Below are positions 36,574 to 47,331 of a stretch of DNA of 64,000 nucleotides, one piece after another. The position numbers and the translations under genes were made by a program. The notes under the pieces were generated by a model, which saw nothing but the letters and a program-made list of their open reading frames with translations, was not told the origin of the DNA and ran no database searches. Source of the stretch: a candidate division WOR-3 bacterium (GTDB taxonomy: Bacteria; Hydrothermota; Tepidihabitantia; Tepidihabitantales; DTDR01); assembly GCA_039801725.1 (NCBI GenBank), contig JBDRVE010000001.1:41168-105167 (forward strand), written 5' to 3'. How positions within the stretch are numbered: the stretch's first letter is position 1; every line of letters begins with the position of its first letter.

Positions 36574-37573
36574 TTTAATCTACCACTTTCCCGAACAGTT
36601 AGAAGAGTCTTTAGCTCTCACTAATCAAGCACTGAAAGAAAGAAAAGATTTTTTAGATAAAATTAATGATATTGAAAAAATTGTTGTTGTTGGAATGGGT
36701 GGCAGCGGCATTGCTGGCGATATTGTCTTTAGCCTCACCTATTCTTTTTTAAAATCTCCCATATTAGTAATAAAAGATTATTATCTACCTTTTTTCTGCA
36801 ATAAAAAAACTCTTTATTTTGTTATCAGTTATTCGGGAGAGACCGAAGAGACAATTTTCAACTACCAGCAACTTAAAAGAAACAAATTACCGTTAATTGT
36901 AATTACCGCTGGTGGTAAATTAAAAGTTTTGGCAGAAAAAAATCAAGACTTGCTTTTTATTTTGCCCCAAAACTATCCACCGCGTCAGGCTTTGGCCTAT
37001 CTAACCATTCCAATATTACTAACCCTAAGCAGATTAGCAATTATCCCTAATTGTCAACAAGAGATAGAAAAAACAATTTTATATCTAAAGAGAATGAGAA
37101 AAAGATTAAACGAAAGGGCCAAAAGAATTACTAAACTAATTGAAAATAAAATTCCCTATATTATTGTGGACTCTTATTCCTATCTGCCGATTGCTTATCG
37201 TTGGAAAAATCAATTTAATGAAAACACTAAGATTTTAGCCTTTTATAGTTATTTACCGGAGCAGAATCATAATGAAATTAACGCCCTTCCTTTTTTAGAG
37301 CTTTTAAAAGATACTCTTTTTGTTTTCCTTTTAAAAAATCCCTTTTCTCATAAAAGAAATCTTATAAGGATAAATTTTCTTTCCAAACTTTTAAAAGAAA
37401 ATAAAGTGACTCATAAGATAATTCCACCCATTAGTAAAAACAACTTTTTTAATGTTTTTTCTCTAATTCTCTTTGGTGATTTTATAAGTTATCATTGGGC
37501 ATTAAAAAGAAATATCGACCCTTTAAAAATTGAATTAATTGAAAATTTAAAGAAATTTTTAGCAAAATTTTAA
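36566..37573 (+). CDS. Bifunctional phosphoglucose/phosphomannose isomerase (SIS domain)
   Basis: 335 residues. Interconverts glucose 6-phosphate or mannose 6-phosphate with fructose 6-phosphate. The N-terminal SIS domain contains IVVVGMGGSGIAGDI and VISYSGETEET (sugar-phosphate binding); NYPPRQALAYLTIPIL and the HNEINAL histidine block match the archaeal-type bifunctional PGI/PMI. It overlaps ptsI by 8 bp and precedes a sugar nucleotidyltransferase, so it likely feeds sugar nucleotide synthesis. Confidence 0.9.
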   Translation: MFDLIYHFPEQLEESLALTNQALKERKDFLDKINDIEKIVVVGMGGSGIAGDIVFSLTYSFLKSPILVIKDYYLPFFCNKKTLYFVISYSGETEETIFNYQQLKRNKLPLIVITAGGKLKVLAEKNQDLLFILPQNYPPRQALAYLTIPILLTLSRLAIIPNCQQEIEKTILYLKRMRKRLNERAKRITKLIENKIPYIIVDSYSYLPIAYRWKNQFNENTKILAFYSYLPEQNHNEINALPFLELLKDTLFVFLLKNPFSHKRNLIRINFLSKLLKENKVTHKIIPPISKNNFFNVFSLILFGDFISYHWALKRNIDPLKIELIENLKKFLAKF

Positions 37574-37585
37574 AAAGGAGTTGAT

Positions 37586-40011
<2,426 letters not shown>

Positions 40012-40015
<4 letters not shown>

Positions 40016-40785
40016 TTTAATCTTTCTTTTATCAATTCGGCAACCTTCTTTCCAGAAATAAGCATACTGCTGAAAATTGGTCCCATCCTTGGTCCACCAA
40101 ATACCGCGTTCACCGCCATTCCACAAACAAAAAGATTATGATAAACCTCTTTGGTATTTTCGATAGTAAATTTTTCTCCCTCTTCAGCATTCATTAATTT
40201 TTCACCAATAATTTTACCGGTAGAAGTAAAAAGAACATTACCTATCTTTTTCTCTAAAATTCTTACCAGTTCACAATTATGACCGGTAGCATCAACAACA
40301 AAGTGCGAACGCATTGTCATTGGGTCGACATGTAAATTGGCTAGATTTACTGCTGTCCAGTTAATTACCACTCCGGAGATTTTACCATTGCGAAAAAGTA
40401 GGTCTTCTACCATTATCAAATTAAAAATTCTTGCTCCCTTTTTAATGGTGTGATAAACAAGTGCTCCTAAGGTTTCCAAAGCACAGGCGACATAATAATT
40501 TTCTTCATATTTTTCGTAGTTAATTCCCAACTCTTTTAAGATTTCTTTTCCTTCTTCATCAACAACGATTTTATTAAACATCATTCCGCCACCCGTTAAA
40601 CCGCCGCCAGGTCGAAGATGTTTTTCTAAAATCACTACTTTGGCACCGGATTTTGCTAAGTAATAACCTGCTGCTAATCCCGAAGGACCCGCACCACAAA
40701 TAATCACATCCGATTCTAAATATCTATTAAATTCTTTTAAATAACTTTCAACGATTGCTTTAGTTATTTTTATTTCATCAAGCAT
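40012..40785 (-). CDS. thi4: Thiazole synthase Thi4, His-type (sulfide-using)
   Basis: 257 residues. Makes the thiazole of thiamine from NAD+, glycine and sulfur. The FAD/NAD fold shows SDVIICGAGPSGLAAGYYLA and LRPGGGLTGGGMMFNKIV. At the sulfur-donor site the sequence reads NLANLHVDPMTMRS: His lies where fungal and plant Thi4 have the suicide Cys, as in archaeal sulfide-dependent enzymes. It should therefore be catalytic with free sulfide under anoxic conditions. Its promoter is leaderless. Confidence 0.9.
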
Positions 40786-40791
40786 ATTTCA

Positions 40792-40820
40792 ATTATAGAA
40801 TAAATATCTTAAAAAATCAA
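40792..40820 (-). promoter_or_regulatory. Leaderless promoter of thi4
   Basis: Minus-strand TTGATT (40815-40820), 17-nt spacer, TATAAT (40792-40797), 6 nt to the ATG at 40785. This leaves no room for a TPP riboswitch in the leader. Confidence 0.7.
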
Positions 40821-41413
40821 TTTGTTGAAAAACAAATGGCTAAAAATTGAATAGACATTTGAATTAAAAATAGCAACCTCTTAGGTTTTTTATATATAAA
40901 CTAAAAAAAGCAAAATAGTGGATACAAAGTTGATAAGAGAAAGATGATGGTAGTGAATGAAGGTTTAATAAAGAAGCTCTTATTAAAAGATAAACTATAA
41001 GAAGGAGATACTTAACATAACTTAACATAAGACAAGTTTTTTACTTAATAGTTAAATAAGTTTCAATCTCAAATATTTTTCTAAATTTTATGCTAATAAA
41101 ACAGCCGGATTTTACTCTCTTTCAAATAGGGAACTGTATGGTGGAGACAGTATAGAAGCTATTTTTAAGGAATATAAAAATAGTTAAAGAAAAAAAGATG
41201 TTTTTTATATTTTTACTCCGAAATCAATTATTCCTTTGGAGAATTTATTATTCATAAATAGCTTTTTGACCATCTTGATAAATAATTATTTAAAGATGTG
41301 AATACTTTATTTTTCGTTATAAAAATTAATTTCGTTAATCCTTCGTTAATAATTAAAAAGGTATTTAATAAGTTCTCAAAACGGACTGACAAATAATCGC
41401 TTGGTCGAGCAGA
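40821..41413. other. Gene-free interval with decayed coding traces
   Basis: No intact gene. Plus-strand fragments look coding, such as MMVVNEGLIKKLLLKDKL (about 40945) and FYSLSNRELYGGDSIEAIFK (about 41111-41170), each ended by stops. A weak hairpin, AACCT-CTT-AGGTT followed by six T, lies at 40875-40891. I recognise no family. Confidence 0.4.
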
Positions 41414-41441
41414 TTGATTTAAAAAAATAATCTTCTATAAT
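41414..41441 (+). promoter_or_regulatory. Leaderless promoter of the GDT1-like gene
   Basis: TTGATT (41414-41419), 16-nt spacer, TATAAT (41436-41441), 5 nt to the ATG at 41447. Confidence 0.72.
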
Positions 41442-41446
41442 AAAGT

Positions 41447-41725
41447 ATGAATATAAAAATGTTCTTTTTAATTTTTTTAACAATCTTTATGATGGAATTA
41501 GGCGATAAAACTCAACTCTCCATTCTCAATTTTGCTGCTTCTCTAAAATCGCCTTTTCTGGTATTTTTAAGCGCTATTTTAGCTTTAGGAATAAGTACTC
41601 TTCTGGCGGTAATAATTGGTGATAATCTTTTTCGTCTAATTCCTTTAAAATGGCTAAGATTTATCAGCGGCGGAATTTTCATACTTTTAGGGGTTTTGAT
41701 AATTATTAGAGAAATTAGCCGTTAG
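41447..41725 (+). CDS. Single-repeat GDT1/TMEM165 (UPF0016) family transporter
   Basis: 92-residue inner-membrane protein with three helices and the family motif E-x-G-D-K-(T/S) seen as MELGDKTQLS (residues 16-25). Full-length members, such as the manganese exporter MneA and yeast Gdt1, have two such repeats; this has one, so it must form a homodimer or pair with a partner. A cation (Mn2+ or Ca2+) role is inferred from the family. It converges with the glycosyltransferase gene, overlapping its end by 11 bp. Confidence 0.8.
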   Translation: MNIKMFFLIFLTIFMMELGDKTQLSILNFAASLKSPFLVFLSAILALGISTLLAVIIGDNLFRLIPLKWLRFISGGIFILLGVLIIIREISR

Positions 41726-42758
41726 TCCTTAAGAAATCTTCATAAATTTTTCTCAGTTTTACAGCAATTATATCCCAAGTATAGTTATTTTTTATATGCT
41801 CTCTGAGAAGATTATTCTTTTCTTTTTTAAAAGCAAGAACCAATTTCTTTTCAATATCCCTTTGAGAATAAGGGTTAAGATAAAAGGCATAATCTTTAAA
41901 ATATTCTTTTGTGCCACCATTTTTGGTTATAAGAATTTTAGCACCCGCTAATCCAGCTTCTAAGGCAGCAATACCAGGTGTTTCATAATAGGAGGGAAGT
42001 AAAAATACTTCACAAGCCGCATAGATAGATTTTAATAATTCGGAATTATGAGGCAATTCATCTATCACATAAATATTTTTAGCCTCTTTTATTAACGATA
42101 AACATTTATCACTGTAATTATTTTTAATAATTTTACCTACTAATAAAGTTGGAAAATTAAGCTTTTTTAATACTTCTAAACACCTTAATAAATTTTTTCT
42201 TTTATAGCCAATATGACCGACATATAAAATAAAACCTCTTAACCCTAACTTTTCATAACACAGATAAGGAGAGGCATAATAAAAGTCTATATCCACACCA
42301 TTTGGTAAAATTGCCAATCTCGTTTCTTCTAAACCAAACATCTTTTTTATCAGATCTTTTTCGGCACAAGTATTACAAACTATTAAATGAGAATTCTTTA
42401 CCATTTCCTTTAAAATTAAATGTTCATTATAGAAACCAAAATATTTGTAAAAAAAAGTAAATAAACCAATTCCTATTTTATTAATCATTGCAGAATGTTG
42501 GGAATAGAAAACCGGTGTTAAAATAATCTTTTTATTAAAACTAGTTATTATTTGAAAAAGATGAAAAGTTTTTATCCCTGAGCCAAAAAAATGGATAATC
42601 TCATAACTTTTTAACTCTTCTTTTTTAACTGGTTCTTCACAAAAAATTTTCACTTCGCAACCAATTTTTTCGAGCTCCTCTTTTAAAGAAATTACTTGGG
42701 TTTTAATTCCACCTTCAAAAAGTTGAAAACCGGGAAAAGTAACAAAAAGAACTCTCAT
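41715..42758 (-). CDS. Glycosyltransferase family 4
   Basis: 347-residue GT-B enzyme. It opens MRVLFVTFPGFQLFEGGIKT; the C-domain contains FILYVGHIGYKRKNLLRCLE and the donor-binding block LLPSYYETPGIAALEAG (E-x7-E region altered). It is the last gene of the 41.7-50.1 kb unit and overlaps the deacetylase gene by 4 bp. It likely adds a sugar to the surface glycan assembled by the neighbouring genes; the acceptor is unknown. Confidence 0.82.
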   Translation of the reverse strand: MRVLFVTFPGFQLFEGGIKTQVISLKEELEKIGCEVKIFCEEPVKKEELKSYEIIHFFGSGIKTFHLFQIITSFNKKIILTPVFYSQHSAMINKIGIGLFTFFYKYFGFYNEHLILKEMVKNSHLIVCNTCAEKDLIKKMFGLEETRLAILPNGVDIDFYYASPYLCYEKLGLRGFILYVGHIGYKRKNLLRCLEVLKKLNFPTLLVGKIIKNNYSDKCLSLIKEAKNIYVIDELPHNSELLKSIYAACEVFLLPSYYETPGIAALEAGLAGAKILITKNGGTKEYFKDYAFYLNPYSQRDIEKKLVLAFKKEKNNLLREHIKNNYTWDIIAVKLRKIYEDFLRTNG

Positions 42759-44116
42759 CTCAATTTTCGTCTCCGATGAAAAGAAAGAATTAAACTTTTT
42801 ATTTTTAAATAAAATTCTTTGTTTCTAATATATTTTATTTTTGGCTCCCTCTTCGGTAATTTCAGTTTTTTCTCTTGATAATTTTCCACTTCTTCTCTCT
42901 TTTGCCACCATTCAAAAAATTCCGTAAAAGTCATTATTTTTATATTAGAAAAATCTTTGATAAAATCAAAAATTTCTTTAAAAACATCCCAAAATTTCAA
43001 AATACTTAAAGGATGGTCATACAAAACAATCGGATAACCTTTTTCGTAAGTTTTTAATATGTATTCCTGGTAATATTTTATCATCTCTGTTAAAGATAAA
43101 TTTAAAACTTTCAGGCGACCGACCGAAATTGGATGGATGGGAATTTGATAAACCTTAGAAAAGTTATCGTGAATAATTGGAAGTATAGGAAAATCATCAT
43201 AATTAAAACCAAATTCTGATGAATAGAGAAAATTAAGTTCTTCCAAGGCTTCATTTAGTGATAAGTTCCACATTCCGAAAGGAGCAGCAAAACCTTTAAT
43301 TTCTATTCCCATTTCTTCTAATTTCTTTTTGCCAAGAGCTAAATTATTCAAATTTCTCCCTTTTTCCTTATAAACATAATGATAATAGGAATGAAGTTGA
43401 ATATCAAATTTTTCCCTGCTCTTCTCCTTAAAAAAGTCTAAAAATCTTTCACTTGATTTTACATCAACAAAAAAAGTGAATTTGATATTCTTCTTGGTTA
43501 AAAGTTCAAATACCTTTGTTATTTCTTTTAGTGTAGCAAAATCACCATCTACTCTAAAAAGAAAAACCGTTTGATTATTATTAGGAAAATAAGATACAGA
43601 ATAATAGGGAATCTTATTTTTATGAAAAATACTAATTAATAAATTAATTACTAATCTTCGTAAAGCACCTTTATTTATTTTGCTCACGAATTCGTAAGGA
43701 AACTTCAAAAGAGAGAAGTAAAAATATTTTGGTTTTGTTTCATTGTTTTTTAATAAATCCTTTAAAGAAAAAGGAAGATAGATTTTATTACTTTCTAAAA
43801 AATAAACAATTTCCTCTTTATTAAAAAAGAAAAGATTATCAAAGATATCAATAATTTCAATTCCCCAATAGATTGGTTCTTGTTTGGGGAGAAAATATTT
43901 TGAATATCTTTTTTTTATTTTAACTTCTTTTATATGATTTTTCAATTTGGTAATATCAAAAATTTCACCCAGTTTTCTTTTCTGATAATAAATTTCAATA
44001 TTACTCTTCATTTCTTCTTTCACAATTCGGAAACCAAAAGGTTTCTCCATTTTCAAAACTTCTAAAAAACCTAAATCTTTTTCATTTACCAAAATTTCTA
44101 TTTCCCTATTGTTCAT
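42755..44116 (-). CDS. Polysaccharide deacetylase (NodB-like) family protein
   Basis: 453 residues. The NodB homology domain spans roughly residues 185-400: FLFRVDGDFATLKE holds the first Asp pair, FDIQLHSYYHY the His-x3-4-His metal motif, IKGFAAPFGMWNLS the third motif, and IVLYDHPLSILKFW the last His. The N-terminal ~180 residues are not recognisable. It has no signal peptide, so a cytoplasmic or membrane-proximal N-deacetylase or amidase is possible. It overlaps both neighbours by 4 bp. Confidence 0.78.
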   Translation of the reverse strand: MNNREIEILVNEKDLGFLEVLKMEKPFGFRIVKEEMKSNIEIYYQKRKLGEIFDITKLKNHIKEVKIKKRYSKYFLPKQEPIYWGIEIIDIFDNLFFFNKEEIVYFLESNKIYLPFSLKDLLKNNETKPKYFYFSLLKFPYEFVSKINKGALRRLVINLLISIFHKNKIPYYSVSYFPNNNQTVFLFRVDGDFATLKEITKVFELLTKKNIKFTFFVDVKSSERFLDFFKEKSREKFDIQLHSYYHYVYKEKGRNLNNLALGKKKLEEMGIEIKGFAAPFGMWNLSLNEALEELNFLYSSEFGFNYDDFPILPIIHDNFSKVYQIPIHPISVGRLKVLNLSLTEMIKYYQEYILKTYEKGYPIVLYDHPLSILKFWDVFKEIFDFIKDFSNIKIMTFTEFFEWWQKREEVENYQEKKLKLPKREPKIKYIRNKEFYLKIKSLILSFHRRRKLR

Positions 44117-45489
44117 TTTAATAAGGAATAATCTTTCTTTATTTCTTTTTTAAATATGAGGAGTAAACCAAAATAAAATATCAAAAACAGAAAACTTAAA
44201 ATAAGGAAAGAAAAATTTCTAAATAATAGTAGCGGCAAACTGACTAAAAAGGTTAAAAGTAAAGGAAAAAGTAGACAGGTTAAGAACTTAAATTTGTAAA
44301 AACTTTGCAATGTCCAAAAATTCAACCAAAAGATTAAAAATTCGGTTAACAAAAGAGAAAAGGCGGCTCCTAAATGGAGGAAAATTTTAGTGAGAATAAT
44401 TACCATTAAAAGATTAAAAAGAGTACCAATAAAAATGTTTTTAAAATATTGTCTATCTTTTTTTAAAGCAATCAAACTTAAGGAAAAAATTGAGTTAAGA
44501 AGAGTAAAGATAAAAAATCCCAAAAGAAATTGGAAAACCACTTTTCCGGGTAGATATTCTATTGGAAAAAGGAAGAGGAATAACTTTTTGCTAACAATAA
44601 AAAGAAAAAAGATAATTGGTAATAAAAAAGACAAAGCCAATCTTGTGATATTTTCTAATAAAGTAAATTCTCTATTTTGGAATTTTTTTGCTAAAAAAGG
44701 TAAAACAACTTGATTAAATATCCGGTCAAAAATCATCAATATTAAAAGCACCCGAAAACCACTACTGTAATACCCCAATTCTTTTTTCATTTTAAAAATT
44801 CCTAAAAAAATTATACCGGAAAGAGTATAGACTTGAATTAAAATCTGTGCTCCTCCCAATGGAAGTGTTTCTTTTAATAAAGAGAGTTTTTCCTTGATAT
44901 TTAATTGGAAATCAATTTTATAAAACCTTTTATGATAGAAATAGATAAGCATTAAAGAACCTACCAAATTTCCCAAAATAAAAGAAAGGGGAATAATTAG
45001 AATCTCTTTATCACTCCTTAAAAAAATTAATAGTAATAGAAAATAAAGGAAATTAACAAAAAAACGATTAAGGGTACAGAATCTTATTTCTTCTTTACCC
45101 AAGAAAAACCATTCTAAATTTATGGCATCAAAAAGAATAAATAATGAATAAATCAAAATCAATTTTTTAAAGATAATATCCCCTTTTATAAGATTGACGA
45201 GCGAGATTGATAAAAAGGTAGCCAAAATTCCTAATAATAATCGGGTGGAAAAAATTTTATCAACAGTTTTTTTTATCTCAAAACTTTGGGCGATCTTTCT
45301 AATTCCGTAAGTTAATAATCCTAAATTTGTTAAAAGAGAAAAATAATTAATATAACTAAGAGCAAAATTTATCCCTCCAAAATTTATTAAACTGATCTTT
45401 CGAGTTAGATAAAGAATAGCTAGAAAAGAAAATATTCTTCCTGTTATTTCTCCTAAACCTAAGAAAAGAAAATTTCTAACAATCATCAA
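44113..45489 (-). CDS. Wzx-like polysaccharide flippase (MATE/MOP superfamily)
   Basis: 458 residues with about 12-14 hydrophobic helices and the polysaccharide-biosynthesis layout at the N-terminus (RNFLFLGLGEITGRIFSFLA, then FGGINFALSYINYFSLLTN). It should translocate lipid-linked glycan units across the inner membrane. The start overlaps the upstream glycosyltransferase by 14 bp and the stop overlaps the deacetylase gene, consistent with a glycan assembly operon. Confidence 0.82.
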   Translation of the reverse strand: MMIVRNFLFLGLGEITGRIFSFLAILYLTRKISLINFGGINFALSYINYFSLLTNLGLLTYGIRKIAQSFEIKKTVDKIFSTRLLLGILATFLSISLVNLIKGDIIFKKLILIYSLFILFDAINLEWFFLGKEEIRFCTLNRFFVNFLYFLLLLIFLRSDKEILIIPLSFILGNLVGSLMLIYFYHKRFYKIDFQLNIKEKLSLLKETLPLGGAQILIQVYTLSGIIFLGIFKMKKELGYYSSGFRVLLILMIFDRIFNQVVLPFLAKKFQNREFTLLENITRLALSFLLPIIFFLFIVSKKLFLFLFPIEYLPGKVVFQFLLGFFIFTLLNSIFSLSLIALKKDRQYFKNIFIGTLFNLLMVIILTKIFLHLGAAFSLLLTEFLIFWLNFWTLQSFYKFKFLTCLLFPLLLTFLVSLPLLLFRNFSFLILSFLFLIFYFGLLLIFKKEIKKDYSLLK

Positions 45490-46426
45490 TAATTTTCCTC
45501 AAGGTTTTTGTATTTTCCTCCCATTGTTTTATTTTGATTTTTTTTAATTCTTTAACTTCTAATTTCAAAATTTCATATCTTTTCAAAATTTCATTTATTC
45601 CTCTTTTAATATCTTCTTTGTGATTTTTAACAAAAACTGTCCCTTTAGAAAAATATTCTCGCAAAACCTCTTTATCAGAAGTTAAAAAGGGCTTTTCCGC
45701 ACCTAAAGCATCGTAACCACTCTGTAAAACAGTGTAATCGCGAGTGGTAAGACCAATAACAAAATCAACGGAAGATAATAATTTTTCATATTCTTCTTTT
45801 TTTAGATATCCGGTAAAAATAATATTTCTAATTTCTTTAAATTTCCAATAGTTAGAAAATTTTAAATAATCCCCAGTTAAATAGAAGTTAATATTTGTCA
45901 ATTCCTTACAGCAATCTATTAATTCATTGATCGGCTCATCTTCACTGAAAGATAAGCTTACCAAAACTTTTGGAAAGTCTCTGTTTTCCTTTTTAAAAAA
46001 ATTGCTTTTCTCTAATTTTCGCGGCGGTGGTTCAATTACCAATTTTTTTGTGGGATAATTTTTTATCAATTCCAATAATTTATCGTTATGAATAATCAAC
46101 CCTTTGGTTTTTCTTAAAAGATATTTTAAAATATTTCGTTGTAAATGATGCCACCAATGATTTAAAAGAAAAATATTAGAATGAGAAACCACCATGGTAG
46201 GCCTTTTATAAAAGAAAATCAAATAACTTAAGTAAATTGGCGGAATTTCTAAAATTAAAAAGTTATATTTTTTTTTGCTTATAATTATTAAGGTTTTTAC
46301 AAAATTTAAGAGGTAATCAATTCTCTTTTTTACCGGTATTTTTATTAAATCTCCTGTTAAAGTAGAAGCTAAAGAAAAGGCATATTGACTATCTTTTTGC
46401 CACGAGATTATACCAATTTTTTTCAT
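45476..46426 (-). CDS. GT-B-like glycosyltransferase
   Basis: 316 residues. A divergent GT-B layout: N-domain MKKIGIISWQKDSQYAFSLA, and C-domain with VLVSLSFSEDEPINELIDC, IIFTGYLKKEEYEKLLSSVD and GYDALGAEKPFLTSDKEVL, which correspond to the usual strand and nucleotide-binding regions. I cannot give a CAZy family. It lies between the HDAC-like gene and the flippase with 4- and 14-bp overlaps. Confidence 0.65.
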   Translation of the reverse strand: MKKIGIISWQKDSQYAFSLASTLTGDLIKIPVKKRIDYLLNFVKTLIIISKKKYNFLILEIPPIYLSYLIFFYKRPTMVVSHSNIFLLNHWWHHLQRNILKYLLRKTKGLIIHNDKLLELIKNYPTKKLVIEPPPRKLEKSNFFKKENRDFPKVLVSLSFSEDEPINELIDCCKELTNINFYLTGDYLKFSNYWKFKEIRNIIFTGYLKKEEYEKLLSSVDFVIGLTTRDYTVLQSGYDALGAEKPFLTSDKEVLREYFSKGTVFVKNHKEDIKRGINEILKRYEILKLEVKELKKIKIKQWEENTKTLRKIIDDC

Positions 46427-47331
46427 TCATCAACTTTTTCTTCTTTAAGAAACTCTAAACAAACTTTGGCAGTGTTAAAATGAATTTCTACCGTATCCAT
46501 TATGTCTAAAGCATAACCTCCTCCTAAAACAATTCCTATTGGGATATTATTATCTAAAGCATTTTTTATGACAATCCGATCCCTTTCTATTAACCCTTCT
46601 TTTGTCAATCTCAACAATCCTAATTGATCTTCTTTATAAGGATCAGCACCAGCAACATAAACAATCAATTCAGGTTGATGTTTTTTAATAATCTTCGGAA
46701 TCGCTTCTTTTAAATGGTTTAAATAAACTTCGTCTCCAGTAAAATCTAGTAACCCAATATCCCAATCGCTCTCTTCCTTGATTGGATACAGATTTTCCTG
46801 ATGGATAGAAAAAGTAAATACTGATTCATCGTTTTGAAAAATCTTTGCTGTACCATTTCCTTGATGCAAATCACAATCGATTACCGCTGCTCTTTTGATT
46901 AACCCTTCTTTTTGAAGTTTTCTTATTCCGACAGCAATATCATTGATATAACAAAAACCTTCAGCATGTTCCGGAAAAGCATGATGAAAACCGCCACCAA
47001 TATGAAATCCAATTTTCTCTTGTAAAGCAATTTTTAAAGTCAAAATTGTTCCAGAAGCAGCTAAAAGATAAGCCTCAACAATCTCCCAAGTTAAAGGCAA
47101 TTCACTTCTTACTGTCCTGCTTGTCCATCTTAAATTTAAAAGATCATCGAGATAATCTTGCGTATGAACTAAACGAATATCATCCAGATTAGGCGGCGGC
47201 GGCTCAATAAAATCTTCTTCTTTTGCTAAATTTTCGTTAAGCAATTTTTCTCTTATTAGCCGATATTTAACTGTCGGAAAAACATGGATACCAATATCTA
47301 CTTCGTATTTATCAGAATAGACAAATTTCAT
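46423..47331 (-). CDS. Histone deacetylase-like amidohydrolase (AcuC/HDAC superfamily)
   Basis: 302 residues. Zinc-dependent amidohydrolase fold. Family motifs: VHTQDYLDDLL, the GGGFHHAFPEHAEGFCYIND active-site block with the His pair, zinc ligands in AAVIDCDLHQGNG, and AGADPYKEDQLGLLRL. Bacterial members deacetylate acetyl-lysine, acetoin-type substrates or acetylated polyamines; this one sits inside a glycan operon, so an acetylated sugar or amine is an alternative. Start and stop overlap its neighbours by 4 bp. Confidence 0.88.
   Translation of the reverse strand: MKFVYSDKYEVDIGIHVFPTVKYRLIREKLLNENLAKEEDFIEPPPPNLDDIRLVHTQDYLDDLLNLRWTSRTVRSELPLTWEIVEAYLLAASGTILTLKIALQEKIGFHIGGGFHHAFPEHAEGFCYINDIAVGIRKLQKEGLIKRAAVIDCDLHQGNGTAKIFQNDESVFTFSIHQENLYPIKEESDWDIGLLDFTGDEVYLNHLKEAIPKIIKKHQPELIVYVAGADPYKEDQLGLLRLTKEGLIERDRIVIKNALDNNIPIGIVLGGGYALDIMDTVEIHFNTAKVCLEFLKEEKVDE

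Noticed and set aside
40875..40891. Rho-independent terminator (5-bp stem, six T)
   Set aside because: The stem is weak and no plus-strand gene ends nearby.
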